Source: Lineus longissimus (lineage: Eukaryota; Nemertea; Pilidiophora; Heteronemertea; Lineidae). From it: 64,000 nucleotides of DNA. The translations under genes were made by a program, and so were the position numbers. Below are positions 22,285-33,100 of the stretch, piece by piece; positions within the stretch are counted from its first letter, which is position 1; every line of letters begins with the position of its first letter. A model generated the notes under the pieces. That model had not been told where the DNA came from, searched no databases, and worked only from the letters and a program-made list of their open reading frames with translations. The stretch spans positions 29,018,599 to 29,082,598 of the forward strand of contig NC_088309.1 in the NCBI RefSeq assembly GCF_910592395.1, given 5' to 3'.

Positions 22285-23825
22285 TTATATCACTGCTCCA
22301 CCGTGTTGACAACATGATGAGAGAGATAAGGAAGTCACAGCCAGGCCGAATCAGTCCTGGCTGCACCACCATGTTGACAACATGATGAGAGTGATGAGAC
22401 AGTCACAGCCAAGGCGCATCAGTCTTCGCCGCACTGCCTATAGTTGTTAATATGGCGAGAGAGATGTGACAGTCACAGCCAGGCCAAATCAGTCCTGGCT
22501 GCTCTGCCAAGTTGTCGACATGGCGAGAGAGATGACGCAGTCACAGAGAGAGATGAGGAAGTCACAGCCTGGCCGAATCAGTCCGGGCTGCCCCACTGTG
22601 TTGACAGCATGATGAGAGAGATGAAACGGTCATAGCCAGGCCGAATTAGTCCTGGCTGCTCCACCGTGTTGACAACATGATGAGAGAGATAAGGAAGTCA
22701 CAGCCAGGCCGAATCAGTCCTGGCTGCTCCACCATGTTGACAACATGATGAGAGTGATGAGACAGTCACAGGCAGGCCACATCAGTCTTCGCCGCACTGC
22801 CTAGTTGTTGATATGGTGAGAGAGATGAGACAGTCACAGCCAGGCCAAATCAGTCTTGGCTGCTCTGCCAAGTTGTCTACATGGTGAGAGAGATGAGGAA
22901 GTCACACCCAGGCCATATCAGTCTTCGCCGCACTGCCTAGTTGTTAATATGGTGAGAGTGATGAGACAGTCACAGCCTGGCCGCATCAGTCCTGGCTGCC
23001 CTACTGTGTTGACAGCATGATGAGAGAGATGAAACGGTCATAGCCAGGCCGAATTAGTCATGGCTGCTCCACCGTGTTGACAACATGATGAGAGAGATGA
23101 GACAGCCACAAGCAGGCCAAATCAGTCTTGGCTGCTCTGCCAAGTTGTCTACATGGTGAGAGAGATGAGGCAATCACAGCCTGGCCGAATCAGTTCTGGC
23201 TGCTCCACCGTGTTCACAATAATTATGGTGAGAGAGATGAGACAGTCACAACCGGGCCAAATCAGTCTTGGCTGCGCTGCCAAGTTGTCTACATGGTGAG
23301 CGAGATGAGGCAGTCACAGCCAGGCCGAATCAGTTCTGGCTGCTCCACCGTCTTGACAATAATTATGGTGAGAGAGATGAGACAGTCACAGCCAGGCCAA
23401 ATCAGTCCTGGCTGCTCTGCCAAGTTGTCAACATGGTGGGAGAGATGAGGCAGTCTCAGCCAGGTCGAATCAGACCTGGCTGCTCCACCGTGTTGACAAC
23501 ATGATGAGAGTGATGAGACAGTCACAGCCAGGCGGCATCAGTCTTCGTCGCACTGCCTAGTTGTTAATATGGTGAGAGAGATGAGACAGTCACAGCCAGG
23601 CGAATCAGTCCTGGCTGCTCTGCCAAGTTGTCGACATGGCGAGAGAGATGACGCAGTCGCAGAGAAATATGAGGAAGTCACAGCTAGGCCGAATCATTCC
23701 TGGCTGCCCCACTGTGTTGACAGCATGATGAGAGAGATGAAACGGTCATAGCCAGGCCGAATTAGTCCTGGCTGCTCCACCGTGTTGACAACATGATGAG
23801 AGAGATGAGATAGTCACAGCCACAG
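22285..23825. repeat. ~68-bp degenerate minisatellite, about 22 copies
   Basis: Units share 'tgttgacaacatgatgagag' and 'cagtcacagccaggcc' with many variants, including shorter 'tgccaagttgtcgacatgg' forms that alternate with the longer type. Frames through it are repetitive and not genes. Confidence 0.93.
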
Positions 23826-24044
23826 TACTTCGATCGTTTCTCCTCCGCACGTGCTAGGACGTGTCTCTCGGAGCTGACAGCTATCTCGATGATTAGGACC
23901 TCCTTTTCCTTCTCGTCGAAGACGAGCATAATTGCGGCTTTCACGTGTAGTCTTGAGCAAGCTGACACTTCGAAAACGCTTCTGCATGCATAGGTGTTGC
24001 CGACTAAGTCAGCGACTCCCTCGCAATAACTTCAGTTCGGCAAT

Positions 24045-24887
24045 GGGTGATTTCAAAGTCAGTTTTTAGATTTAGTTTTAAAACTAAATGGAACACTAAA
24101 ACCCTTGATTAAACCAGTATTGAAATGAATTGGGTTTTAGTTGCATCCTATTTCAAAGTTGGTGTTTGTTGGTTTTAGCATTATGTCCGGTTTGAGCTAA
24201 AAACTAAGGGATGGTTTTAGTGTCAAAAACTAACACCGGGACTAAAACTAAAACTCTCCACAACACCAGAAATGAAGTCAGTTCTGGTGTTAGTTTTGAC
24301 ACTCAGTTTTAGCATTATCCTATTTCAAATTAGGTTTTAGTTTCACACTGAAACCAATTGGAACACCAAGGTCTGATCTTAATCCCAGCTCGGTGTTATA
24401 TTTGGAAGATTTGTAGTGCATTTTGTATTACCAATAAAACTAACACCTTAGGCATTAACACCGAGTGGATTTCAAAGTTGGTGTTGGTGTTAAAAAAAAA
24501 ATCATGTTGTTTGTACCATTTCAAGAAGTAGTTACTGGTATTTTGAACGCTGATGGGAATGATGATGGACGTGAAAGAAGACGAACAAATTTAGATAGAT
24601 CGGAAGCGGTTACAATAGGGAAACAACAGTAACAACGACAACAACATGCATGTTTGGTTTTTCCGAGGTTTTATCTCTGCCCATCTTGGTGTTAGTTTTA
24701 CCTGCAGAATAAAACCTCTTCTTAGTTTCAGCCCAGGTTTTAGGAGTTAAGACAAAACCAGGTGTTGGTGTTAAACTAAAACCTCGAATTGGTCTTATCC
24801 AGACATAGGTTTTTAGGGGTAGAAATTAAGAGTAAAACTGACACTAACACCCAACACTAAAACCAAAACCAACTTTGAAATCACCCA
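24045..24887. mobile_element. 843-bp fold-back element with inverted ends
   Basis: The ends are inverted copies: left GGGTGATTTCAAAGT, right ACTTTGAAATCACCC, flanked by AAT on each side as a possible 3-bp target duplication. The interior is a mosaic of 'ggttttagtttt' and 'aaaactaaaac' motifs in both orientations. No transposase frame is visible, so it is a non-autonomous DNA-transposon-like element of unknown superfamily. Confidence 0.65.
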
Positions 24888-25404
24888 ATGTATTCCATTC
24901 ATGGTTTTTAGAAGATGTTGATGATTTAATATAAAAGCTGGGGCCGAGCGTAGGCGCTTGTGTATATGACATAAGTTAAGAGTAGACGAGTCGTTCATTC
25001 ATATTTTCTGGTAGCCTGTCCCCTTCATGCTCAAACTTTTCACTCCAAATTCACTACATTCGAATGTCACATCTTTTACGAGGATCATCATTCACGGCCA
25101 ACAAGGCTGATGTCCCATTCACTAGTTGATTGCGTGTATATGCTGCATCCCTTTGCCCACCTTGCTCCTGCCTATATCCTCCCTTTAAAGCTGTCGAGGT
25201 CAGCAAGTCCATAACTGATGGCCCATTCACCAGGGCCGACAGAATCGAAACTCCGATAGTGAGGCCGACGATAGAACGAGGTCTATTTCAATTCCTTTGT
25301 ATGTTGTGGAACTAGGAAAATATGAGGGCACAGATTGCGCGGTAATCTATGGTATAGTGCCGAAACTTTCACCCGTTCTGCCAAGTTTGTGACAGTCTGC
25401 GCCA
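24888..25404. other. intergenic, no gene recognised
   Basis: Nothing is supported here beyond short chance frames. Confidence 0.35.
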
Positions 25405-25456
25405 TGGACAAGCCTGAACGAAATCGTGCTGTTGATTATTCGGAGGCCGAAAAAGG
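25405..25456 (+). other. possible first exon of a Myb/SANT-type DNA-binding protein (fragment)
   Basis: The ATG at 25405 begins MDKPERNRAVDYSEAEKG, followed by a G|GTATTATT donor-like site. This resembles the N-terminus of Myb/SANT-like domain proteins (MSANTD/NAIF1 type), which often start just before a '(F/Y)(S/T)xxE' helix. Reading on gives a few more plausible residues and then the minisatellite. A terminal coiled-coil exon at 26941-27033 could belong to the same gene or to a dead copy. This is inference from short sequence. Confidence 0.3.
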
Positions 25457-25479
25457 TATTATTGTGAGGCTGTTTATTA

Positions 25480-26390
25480 TCCTGGTGTGCCTGGGGTTTC
25501 TACACTTATCCAGGGGTAGGCCTTACTGACGTGACTGACTATTATCCTGGTGTGCCTGGGGTTTCTACACTTATCGTGGGGGGTAAGTAGGCCTTACTGA
25601 TGTGACTGACTATCATCCTGGTGTGCCTGGGGTTTCTACACTTATCCAGGGGGTAGGCCTTACTGACGTGACTGACTATTATCCTGGTGTGCCTGGGGTT
25701 TCTACACTTATCCAGGGGGTAGGCCTTACTGACGTGACTGACTATCATCCTGGTGTGCCTGGGGTTTCTACACTTATCCAGGGGGTAGGCCTTACTGACG
25801 TGACTGACTATCATCCTGGTGTGCCTGGGGTTTCTACACTTATCCAGGGGGTAGGCCTTACTGACGTGACTGACTATCATCCTGGTGTGCCTGGGGTTTC
25901 TACAGTTATCATGGGGGTAAGTAGGCCTTACTGACGTGACTGACTATCATCCTGGTGTGCCTGGGGTTTCTACAGTTATCATGGGGGTAAGTAGGCCTTA
26001 CTGACGTGACTGACTATTATCCTGGTGTGCCTGGGGTTTCTACACTTATCCAAGGGGTAGGCCTTACTGACGTGACTGACTATCATCCTGGTGTGCCTGG
26101 GGTTTCTACACTTATCCAGGGGCCTTACTGATGTGACTGACTATCATCCTGGTGTGCCTGGGGTTTCTACACTTATCCAGGGGTAGGCCTTACTGACATG
26201 ACTGACTATTATTCTGGTGAGCCTGGGGTTTCTACAGTTATCATGGGGGTAAGTAGGCCTTACTGACGTGACTGACTATTATCCTGGTGTGCCTGGGGTT
26301 TCTACACTTATCAAGGGGTAGGCCTTACTGACATGACTGACTATTATTCTGGTGAGCCTGGGGTTTCTACAGTTATCCAGGGCAATGGTT
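25480..26390. repeat. ~66-bp minisatellite, about 13 copies
   Basis: The unit contains 'atcctggtgtgcctggggtt' and 'taggccttactgacgtgac'. Some copies have 'gggggtaagtaggcc', a donor-like variant; others have lost it. The open frames across it on both strands are repeat artefacts. Confidence 0.95.
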
Positions 26391-26761
26391 GCCTTGACCG
26401 TGGCCATGCTCAAGCATCCTCCAAATAAGATCCAGCTTCATTCTTATCAGAGTTTGGAGTCCGATTGTGAAACCTGCCAACAATTACACTGGGACCACTG
26501 CAATACTCTTTATGACTGATGGTGATAAAATCAATCCGCGACTTATACATTTTGCAGAGGAAAATGCCTAAGCAGGTGACTTTGGATGTTGGTTGAAATC
26601 AGGAGAATCGGAACATTTCTAAAAAAAACCTCCAAAGTCCAGTTGAAATACATTATTTTGGCAAGTTTGAGGTTCGTAGTTCGAATTGTGAGAGTTGGAA
26701 TTAGTGTTGTCCTTTGAGTTTAATTTTCTGTTGTCTCAGTGCAAGACAGACTTTGAAATAT

Positions 26762-26938
26762 TTCCTTCCCTTCTAAAAGCTTAATCTAATTGAAGGATTG
26801 TCATTGCCTAACTCCAGGTTTGAAAAGTGGTGTCTGATGGTTGATGAGAGACTTCTTTCCTTCCCTTCTAAAAGCTCATCTAATTGAAGGATTTTCATTG
26901 CCTATTAACTCCAGATTCAAAATGTGGTGTCTGATGGC
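26762..26938. repeat. 88-bp tandem duplication ending at an acceptor-like site
   Basis: The block from 'ttcccttctaaaagc' to 'gtggtgtctgatgg' occurs twice (about 26762-26850 and 26852-26938). The second copy runs into 'cag' and an open exon-like segment. Confidence 0.8.
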
Positions 26939-26940
26939 AG

Positions 26941-27033
26941 TCTGAGAAACAAAGTGTGCTTGTTGAGATCAAGACATTGGAAGAAAGAGAGAAGAATGTC
27001 ACTGCACAGATCAACCAGCTTTGTGAGGAGTGA
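26941..27033 (+). other. exon-like segment encoding a coiled-coil C-terminus
   Basis: After an AG at 26939-26940 the frame reads SEKQSVLVEIKTLEEREK and ends QLCEE before TGA. The heptad-like Leu/Val/Ile spacing and high charge fit the C-terminal coiled coil seen in Myb/SANT-domain proteins. It may be the last exon of the gene whose start could lie at 25405, or a transposon-derived remnant. No intermediate exon is recognised in 26391-26940. Confidence 0.35.
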
Positions 27034-27244
27034 GTATGGTAGCCTACTTGTGACCATTTGCGTATAACATCATAAAATAAATTCAGACACTGCATTGGTG
27101 GTCGTTATCATTTCGAAGCTTTTTGTTATATTGGCCATGTAAAACTCTGCGTAGTTGCTGTAACAAAGATGGCAGTTAGGCGTGTCCAGTAGGCCAGCTT
27201 GGTTTCCATATCATCTTCCTCTGGTGGTGTCTGAAGTCAGTTAT

Positions 27245-27715
27245 TGAACACTTTATCTATCCGTCCCATATGCTAAACCCTCATAAGTTGCAAATCACTA
27301 AATCACGTCCCAAATACTAACCTCCTTGAATCCCGTCCCAAATACAATCCCGTTCCAAATGCTAAACCCTAAGAAGCTGCAAATCGATCAATACCGTCGT
27401 CAATACTAACCCTCCCCCATTACCGTCCAAAATGCTAACCTCAATCCCGTCCCAAATACAATCCCGTTCCAAATGCTAAACCGTAAGAAGCTGCAAATCG
27501 ATCAATACCGTCGTCAATACTAACCCTCCCCCAATGCCGTCCAAAATGCTAACCTCAATCCCGTCCCAAATACAATACCGTCACAAATGCTAACCTCAAT
27601 CCCGTCCCAAATACAATACCGTCGCGAATACTAACCTCAATACCGTAGCGAATCCCTAAATACCGTTGCAAATACCTCAATCGAGGGTCAACGCACAATC
27701 CCGTCTCAAATCCTT
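27245..27715. repeat. degenerate 'ccgtcccaaatactaacc' repeat
   Basis: Short motifs (cccgtcccaaatacaa, ccgttccaaatgctaaac, accgtcgtcaatactaac) alternate irregularly. A larger unit of about 118 bp is duplicated (about 27342-27459 and 27460-27577). Confidence 0.8.
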
Positions 27716-27861
27716 TTTACAATAAATTTAAAAAAAAATATTTAACCATAACCCACCCATTTAAAAATTTTGAAAACATTTTTTTCTAATAGCAGAGATG
27801 CTGAACTTTATTTCAAAATCGAAACTAGGTCAAAAACACCTCAGGACATGGCTCTAGGACC

Positions 27862-28148
27862 CAGGTAGAAAAAATACCAAAAATACCAAAAATACCAAAA
27901 ATACCAAGTAAATAGGGTTAGGGTTAGGGTTAGGGTTAGGGTTAGGGTTAGGGTTAGGGTTATAGGGTTAGGGTTAGGGTTAGGGTTAGGGTTAGGGTTA
28001 GGGTTAGGGTTAGGGTTAGGGTTAGGGTTAGGGTTAGGGTTAGGGTTAGGGTTAGGGTTAGGGTTAGGGTTAGGGTTAGGGTTAGGGTTAGGGTTAGGGT
28101 TAGGGTTAGGGTTATATTTATTTGGCATTTTTGGCATTTTTCTACCTG
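27862..28148. repeat. interstitial telomeric tract (TTAGGG, ~33 copies) framed by inverted arms
   Basis: 27914-28114 is almost pure TTAGGG, with one irregular step near 27961. The left arm (27862-27913: CAGGTAGAAAAAATACCAAA... AAATA) and the complement of the right arm (28115-28148: CAGGTAGAAAAATGCCAAA... AAATA) match, so the tract lies inside a large inverted repeat. The G-rich strand points right, towards the viral island. TTAGGG is the deuterostome telomere repeat. Confidence 0.97.
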
Positions 28149-28693
28149 ACGTTCTACTGCTCAGTGCGGCATTACTATCGACCTTGCAGTTGATATCGAG
28201 CGATATTTTCGTTGTTTGGGTGCTTCTAGACATGATTTAGATGTTTGTACACTCATGGTTGTGTACACATATGGTCAATAGTCTATGAACGTTTCTTGCC
28301 GCAGGAGTGGCGTTGGTGAGCTGTGGCTATCGCGTACATGATTTAAAACGGGCTGATAATTATGTGAGTCATGCCCTGGGTTATAGGTCATGTCAGCAGT
28401 AAGTAGATATCTCGTAATGACAGACTGGCCTTTGAGTGATAGGCTCAAGGAGAAGATTTTTAATTAGCATTAGTCGATCATTTACAATCCTCGTCAACAT
28501 AAATAAAAAACGCATAATTTGTTTTCTACTGCTTTTGGCTACATGTTTTTTGCAACATGAGAATTGATTAATATATCAAAGATTGATCTTTATCCTTGTA
28601 CCTGTATTAACAGTAACTTGCTTGTGTTCTTACCTCCGCACGCTAACGGTCAGGGTACATATTTTCTAAGACAGATCCCTGCCTGTTTACTTC
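28149..28693. other. spacer between telomeric tract and viral-island repeat
   Basis: No gene is recognised. Homology with the right-hand direct repeat starts only at 28694. Confidence 0.35.
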
Positions 28694-28806
28694 TCTCTGC
28701 TTCTTCTCTCTATCCCGCGCCGCACCAGTTTATTGTATTTTCTACCTATATGAATGTAGTATTCATTTGGCTCAATAAACTGCTTTGAATTTGAATTTGA
28801 ATTTGT
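28694..28806 (+). mobile_element. non-LTR retrotransposon 3' end with (GAATTT)n tail, copy 1
   Basis: A 3'-end sequence finishing 'caataaactgctttgaattt' followed by GAATTT repeats is typical of CR1-like LINE termini (polyadenylation-like signal plus short tandem tail). The same sequence, with a longer tail, is at 41459-41611. Confidence 0.65.
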
Positions 28807-29573
28807 AATCGATTATTGTGACCCGAGATTATGTGAATTGCCCGAACACAGGGGGTTCGACAATGTAACGTTGGACGAATATGTCCTGGCCACAGCATTG
28901 GCTTGCTATAGGCAGCAGCAGTATCGTCAATTGGTCAGATGGGTATATGGATTTCTCGGAAAGGAAATTCGTGTACCACTTGCATCGTGACGACGTAGGT
29001 GCATTTTGAGCCAAAAAAAAATTTTTGTAAAGAAAAAAATTTTTGTACTTAGAAATTTTTTCATCACTCAGTCAGTTGAAAATTTTTCAAAATTTTCAAA
29101 ATCAAAAATATTTTGGGACTGCACGTTTTGGTGATGTGTGTGCATTTTGAGGAAAAAAACATTTTGTAAAGAAAAAAATTTTTGTACTTTGAAATTTTTT
29201 CATCACTCAGTCAGTTGAAAATTTTTCAAAATTTTCAAAATCAAAAATATTTTGGGACTGCACGTTTTTGGTGATGTATGTACGTGCATTTTGAGCCAAA
29301 AAAAAAATTTTGTAAAGAAAAAAATTTTTGTACTTTGAAATTTTTTCATCACTCAGTCAGTTGAAAATTTTTCACAAATTTCAAAATCAAAAATATTTTG
29401 GGACTGCACGTTTTGGTGATGTAGGTGCATTTTGAGCCAAAAAAAAAATTTTGTAAAGAAAAAAATTTTTGTACTCTGAAATTTTTTCATCACTCAGTCA
29501 GTTGAAAATTTTTCACAAATAATTTCAAAATCAAAAATATTTTGGGACTGCACTTTTTGGTGATGTAGGCGCT
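28694..29573 (+). repeat. left direct repeat flanking the viral genes
   Basis: This matches 41459-42290 in the same orientation. Both hold a LINE tail, then a short frame beginning near 'gtgacccgagattatgtgaa', then ~140-bp A/T-rich tandem units (four copies at about 28999-29573, three in the right copy). In this copy the short frame is shortened and its CAG run reduced to three triplets. Each A/T unit includes 'tcatcactcagtcagttgaa' and 'ttttgggactgcacgttttt'. The two copies bracket the long viral ORFs. Confidence 0.85.
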
Positions 29574-29657
29574 TGCACGGCCCTATAACCAATTGCAGAC
29601 ACCCGCGGATAGTGTCCACCACAGACAACTCTGGATAGTGTCCACCACCTGGATAGT

Positions 29658-30026
29658 GAGCGTGTAAATTGGTCTTCAGAGCAAGTTGCCAGAAGGGAAA
29701 CGATTCGAGTATTTTGGTACGGTAATGGTAGTGGTGGCAATGATATGTTCAACTGGGATGATGTATCGTTTGTGACCTCCGTGTCAAGCCGGGGGAGAAT
29801 ACTTATACAGAGAGAACAATTTTCCAAAATCAAGAAAGGTGTCCGGGTGTCTAGATTCAGGTTGGACGTGTTGGACGTTACCAAGATATCAGACCACGAC
29901 TTTATGAAAAAAACATCTTCCCCTATCGATAGGCTATGTACCGAAAAGAGCAAATTAACACATAGAAGATACAATTCACAAAGAGACGAGCATCGGCGGC
30001 GGTGGCGGTCAAAAGCAACTATAAGG
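29658..30026 (+). pseudogene. internally deleted copy of part of the 35233-36651 viral ORF
   Basis: Nearly identical to 35407-36021 but lacking about 247 bp (corresponding to about 35720-35966, which includes the Gly-rich region). The start of the parent ORF is absent. A frame of 94 codons (29745-30029) survives but is not expected to be functional. It lies 90 bp before the primase-helicase start and shows that island segments were duplicated and then rearranged. Confidence 0.9.
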
Positions 30027-30115
30027 TAAAGCAACTGATAGGTAACCATTTTCTACATTAACCGTGTACACAGACACTCATCCAACAGTATATTCAACAG
30101 TAGCCTCCAATCAAG

Positions 30116-33100
30116 ATGTTACTAAAATCGACTGATGTATTCAAAATTATCCATTACCAAAGACAAGACGACGCTATACAGGCACAAAATGGAAAGGTGT
30201 TTGCTCAAGACACCAGTGCTGGCAATGGCACAAAGTTGTTTTTGACGATAAAAGAGACTGAGAAGTGTGATGCAGCAGTAACCAAGAACAGTCAATGTGG
30301 GAGACACTTTATGTCTGTGCTGGAAAAAGATCATCACCTTTACGAAGTGCTGCTTGAAAACAGACCAACTAGATTCTATCTGGACATAGATTGCCCATGG
30401 GAGCATGGACCGGTAGACGTTAATGGTTTGATAGAGGGATTGCGACAGTTTTCCGAACGCAGAGATACGTTTGACGATGTAATTATCCTGGAATCGAATA
30501 GAAAGGAAACGAAATATAGTTACCACGTAGTATTTCCACAAGCCATTTTCAAAGACGTAAAAACAAATATGAGATTTTTCGTTCTAGCATTTGTAGAGTG
30601 GTTTTCACAACAGCAACAAGAAAAACTATTCTATACCAACGGCAAAGGAAAAACCAAATGCGTCATCGATACTAAGGTTTATACGAGAAACCGAAATTTC
30701 CGACTGATAGGACAAAGCAAAGCTGGTGTTGGTGGTGTTAAACTCAAACCCATGTCACCATCGTCGTTCACCAATGACGGTCACATGACTATTCTGCAAC
30801 CAGATAGAGCAGAAGTCACAGTAACAGAAGAAATTTTAGACGACATATGCAAAGATTCTTCGGTCATCGTTCACAAAAGTCCAGATACTTGTGTAAAAAT
30901 GTCGAGGAAATCACTATCCTTGCTCAACTGGGATAAAGAAAAAGTAAGAAAAGAGATTGACGAGGACAAACTTTTTACTTATGTCAAAACCTCCGAAGAT
31001 ACCAAGGGCAAGTTGATGATAAAATCAGATAAAGACATAGCTGACGCTATAGATGCAAACGCATTGCGTGACGTCGACTTTGCATCATTCTTTTTACCTA
31101 TTTTACATTCGCTGTGTTTGTCGACGGATGGATCTTTGAACAAAGACAAATTAAAAGCCTGGATGAACATGTCCTCTGACACAAAAGCAGAACGATTGCT
31201 CAAAGATGCCATCGGCGATAAAAACAAGTGTGGCGATAGAATCAGATGTGGGTACGCCATAGAATTCATTCGACAAACTCTGCGTAGAAAGATCGAAGAT
31301 TGCCGGCCAGGCAACTTGAGAATTGCAGACAGCATAGATGACACGTACGCTTTTCCCGCTAAAGCTAACGGATGGACACCATTGCAAACTGGTGACCAGT
31401 TGAGAGGTTTCATCGAGGATATCACATCACAAGACAACAAATTTGCCAAGACGCAGAACGAACGTAGAAGGTTGTTCCTGTTAACTGGTAGAATGGGCGT
31501 TGGTAAAACAAATGCAGTCTTACAATTTGTTACTAACCAACTCAGGCAAGGTCACGTTAAAAATGTGACATATCTAGCACCGAGGCAATTGTTGGCGCAG
31601 AAAACGGCTAATAAAATGAAAACACTTAAACCGGTGAAATATGACAGAGCTAGCTTTGATGTAATGCTTTATCACCACGGATCCGATGATAAATTTAAAT
31701 GGCTGGAAGAACAAAGCATGAACACCGGAGACCGTTACAATATCACGTTGTCGTCCGAAGAACATCAACAGAAAAACAATCAAGGAAAGTTTCATTCCGC
31801 ATGTATTAATTCAATTAACTGTACACCGGAAGATAACGATATTTTAATTGTGGACGAACTTGCCATGTCCGTGGGAAACATGTTCATGCACTGGAGTCGT
31901 TGTAAGGATACAGCAGTGGAGGAAGGTGGTGTGATGAACATGTCAAATGATTTGATGCTGATGGATGACGTCAGAAAGAGAATGCAGAGATGCAGACTAG
32001 TGTTCTTTTTAGAGGCTAGAATGACAGAGAACATGGTATCTGCATTCACCGACATGTGGACTTGGCAGGATACACTCTCTAATATTTTGAATCAAAACGC
32101 AACAGATGTCAAACTTGCAGTGAAATTACCCATAAGCGATGGTGACAAATTACAAGACATCAAATCCTGGAAACGGTGGATCTCGCAAAGAAAGTATAAA
32201 TTGAAAATAGAAGAGAATTCGTTTCGATACAATCCAGATACGAATCGTGTCGCTATACAGATGGATCCCATCAATATTGTTGTAGCGCCTAACCCGATCT
32301 ACGGCCCGGTTTTCGATCAATTGGTCGAATTTCAAGACCATGCAATGCTACGATCGAGGATTCTTTATGCGCTTCTGGAGGAAGAAAAAAAGATTGTCAT
32401 CTACACCTCTTCTGCACGTGATGCACACAGTTTAGTTAATGACATTGCAGCAATTACTGGTTGGACCGAGAAACCGGTTATCCCAGACAGCGTTCCAGTC
32501 ACTGCATGGACATTGCGAAATTCTGATGACAAGGACGCTGCAGTGTCTAAATACATAAACGATGCCAGAGTAGTGATTTTTTCGAATGCCATGGGAGCAG
32601 GTCCTTCCTACGAGAAACCAGATGCCTTCGACGAAGCGTATTTCATGGTTACAATGTCTAAAGGATGTCCATCGTTGCCTGACATGATTCAGTTAACGGC
32701 AAGAGTGAGATCGATCACCAGTAAAACACTGTACTTTGCAGTCAGGACGGTTTCATACAAATCGAAAAGACACGTGATGGAAAAACAATTGAATTTCATC
32801 CAGACTACGCTACCATCGAGATACAACAGTATGTTGAAATATCAAACCGATCATTACAGGGCCAATTATGATCAACGAGTAAGCCCGCTAAATGGAAAAG
32901 TCCAGACCAGAGAAGCACTGAAAGTAGCCTATTCCATGTTCGATATGAATAGCGATAAATACGTCGAACCGAGTCATCACTTCTACAGTTCTAGCAACGA
33001 TGATTCACAGACAAAAATACCGGTGATGAGCTTAACATCTATAAACAGTGCAAAACGATGCGGTTCAAAACTAGTAAAATTCCTTGCCGATGAAATGGAG

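Noticed and set aside
25542-25934. Long open frames on both strands of the 66-bp repeat
   Set aside because: Artefact of a 66-bp period with no stop codon in the unit.
27841-28233. (NP)n/(LT)n protein across the telomeric tract
   Set aside because: It is a translation of TTAGGG repeats and has no other support.
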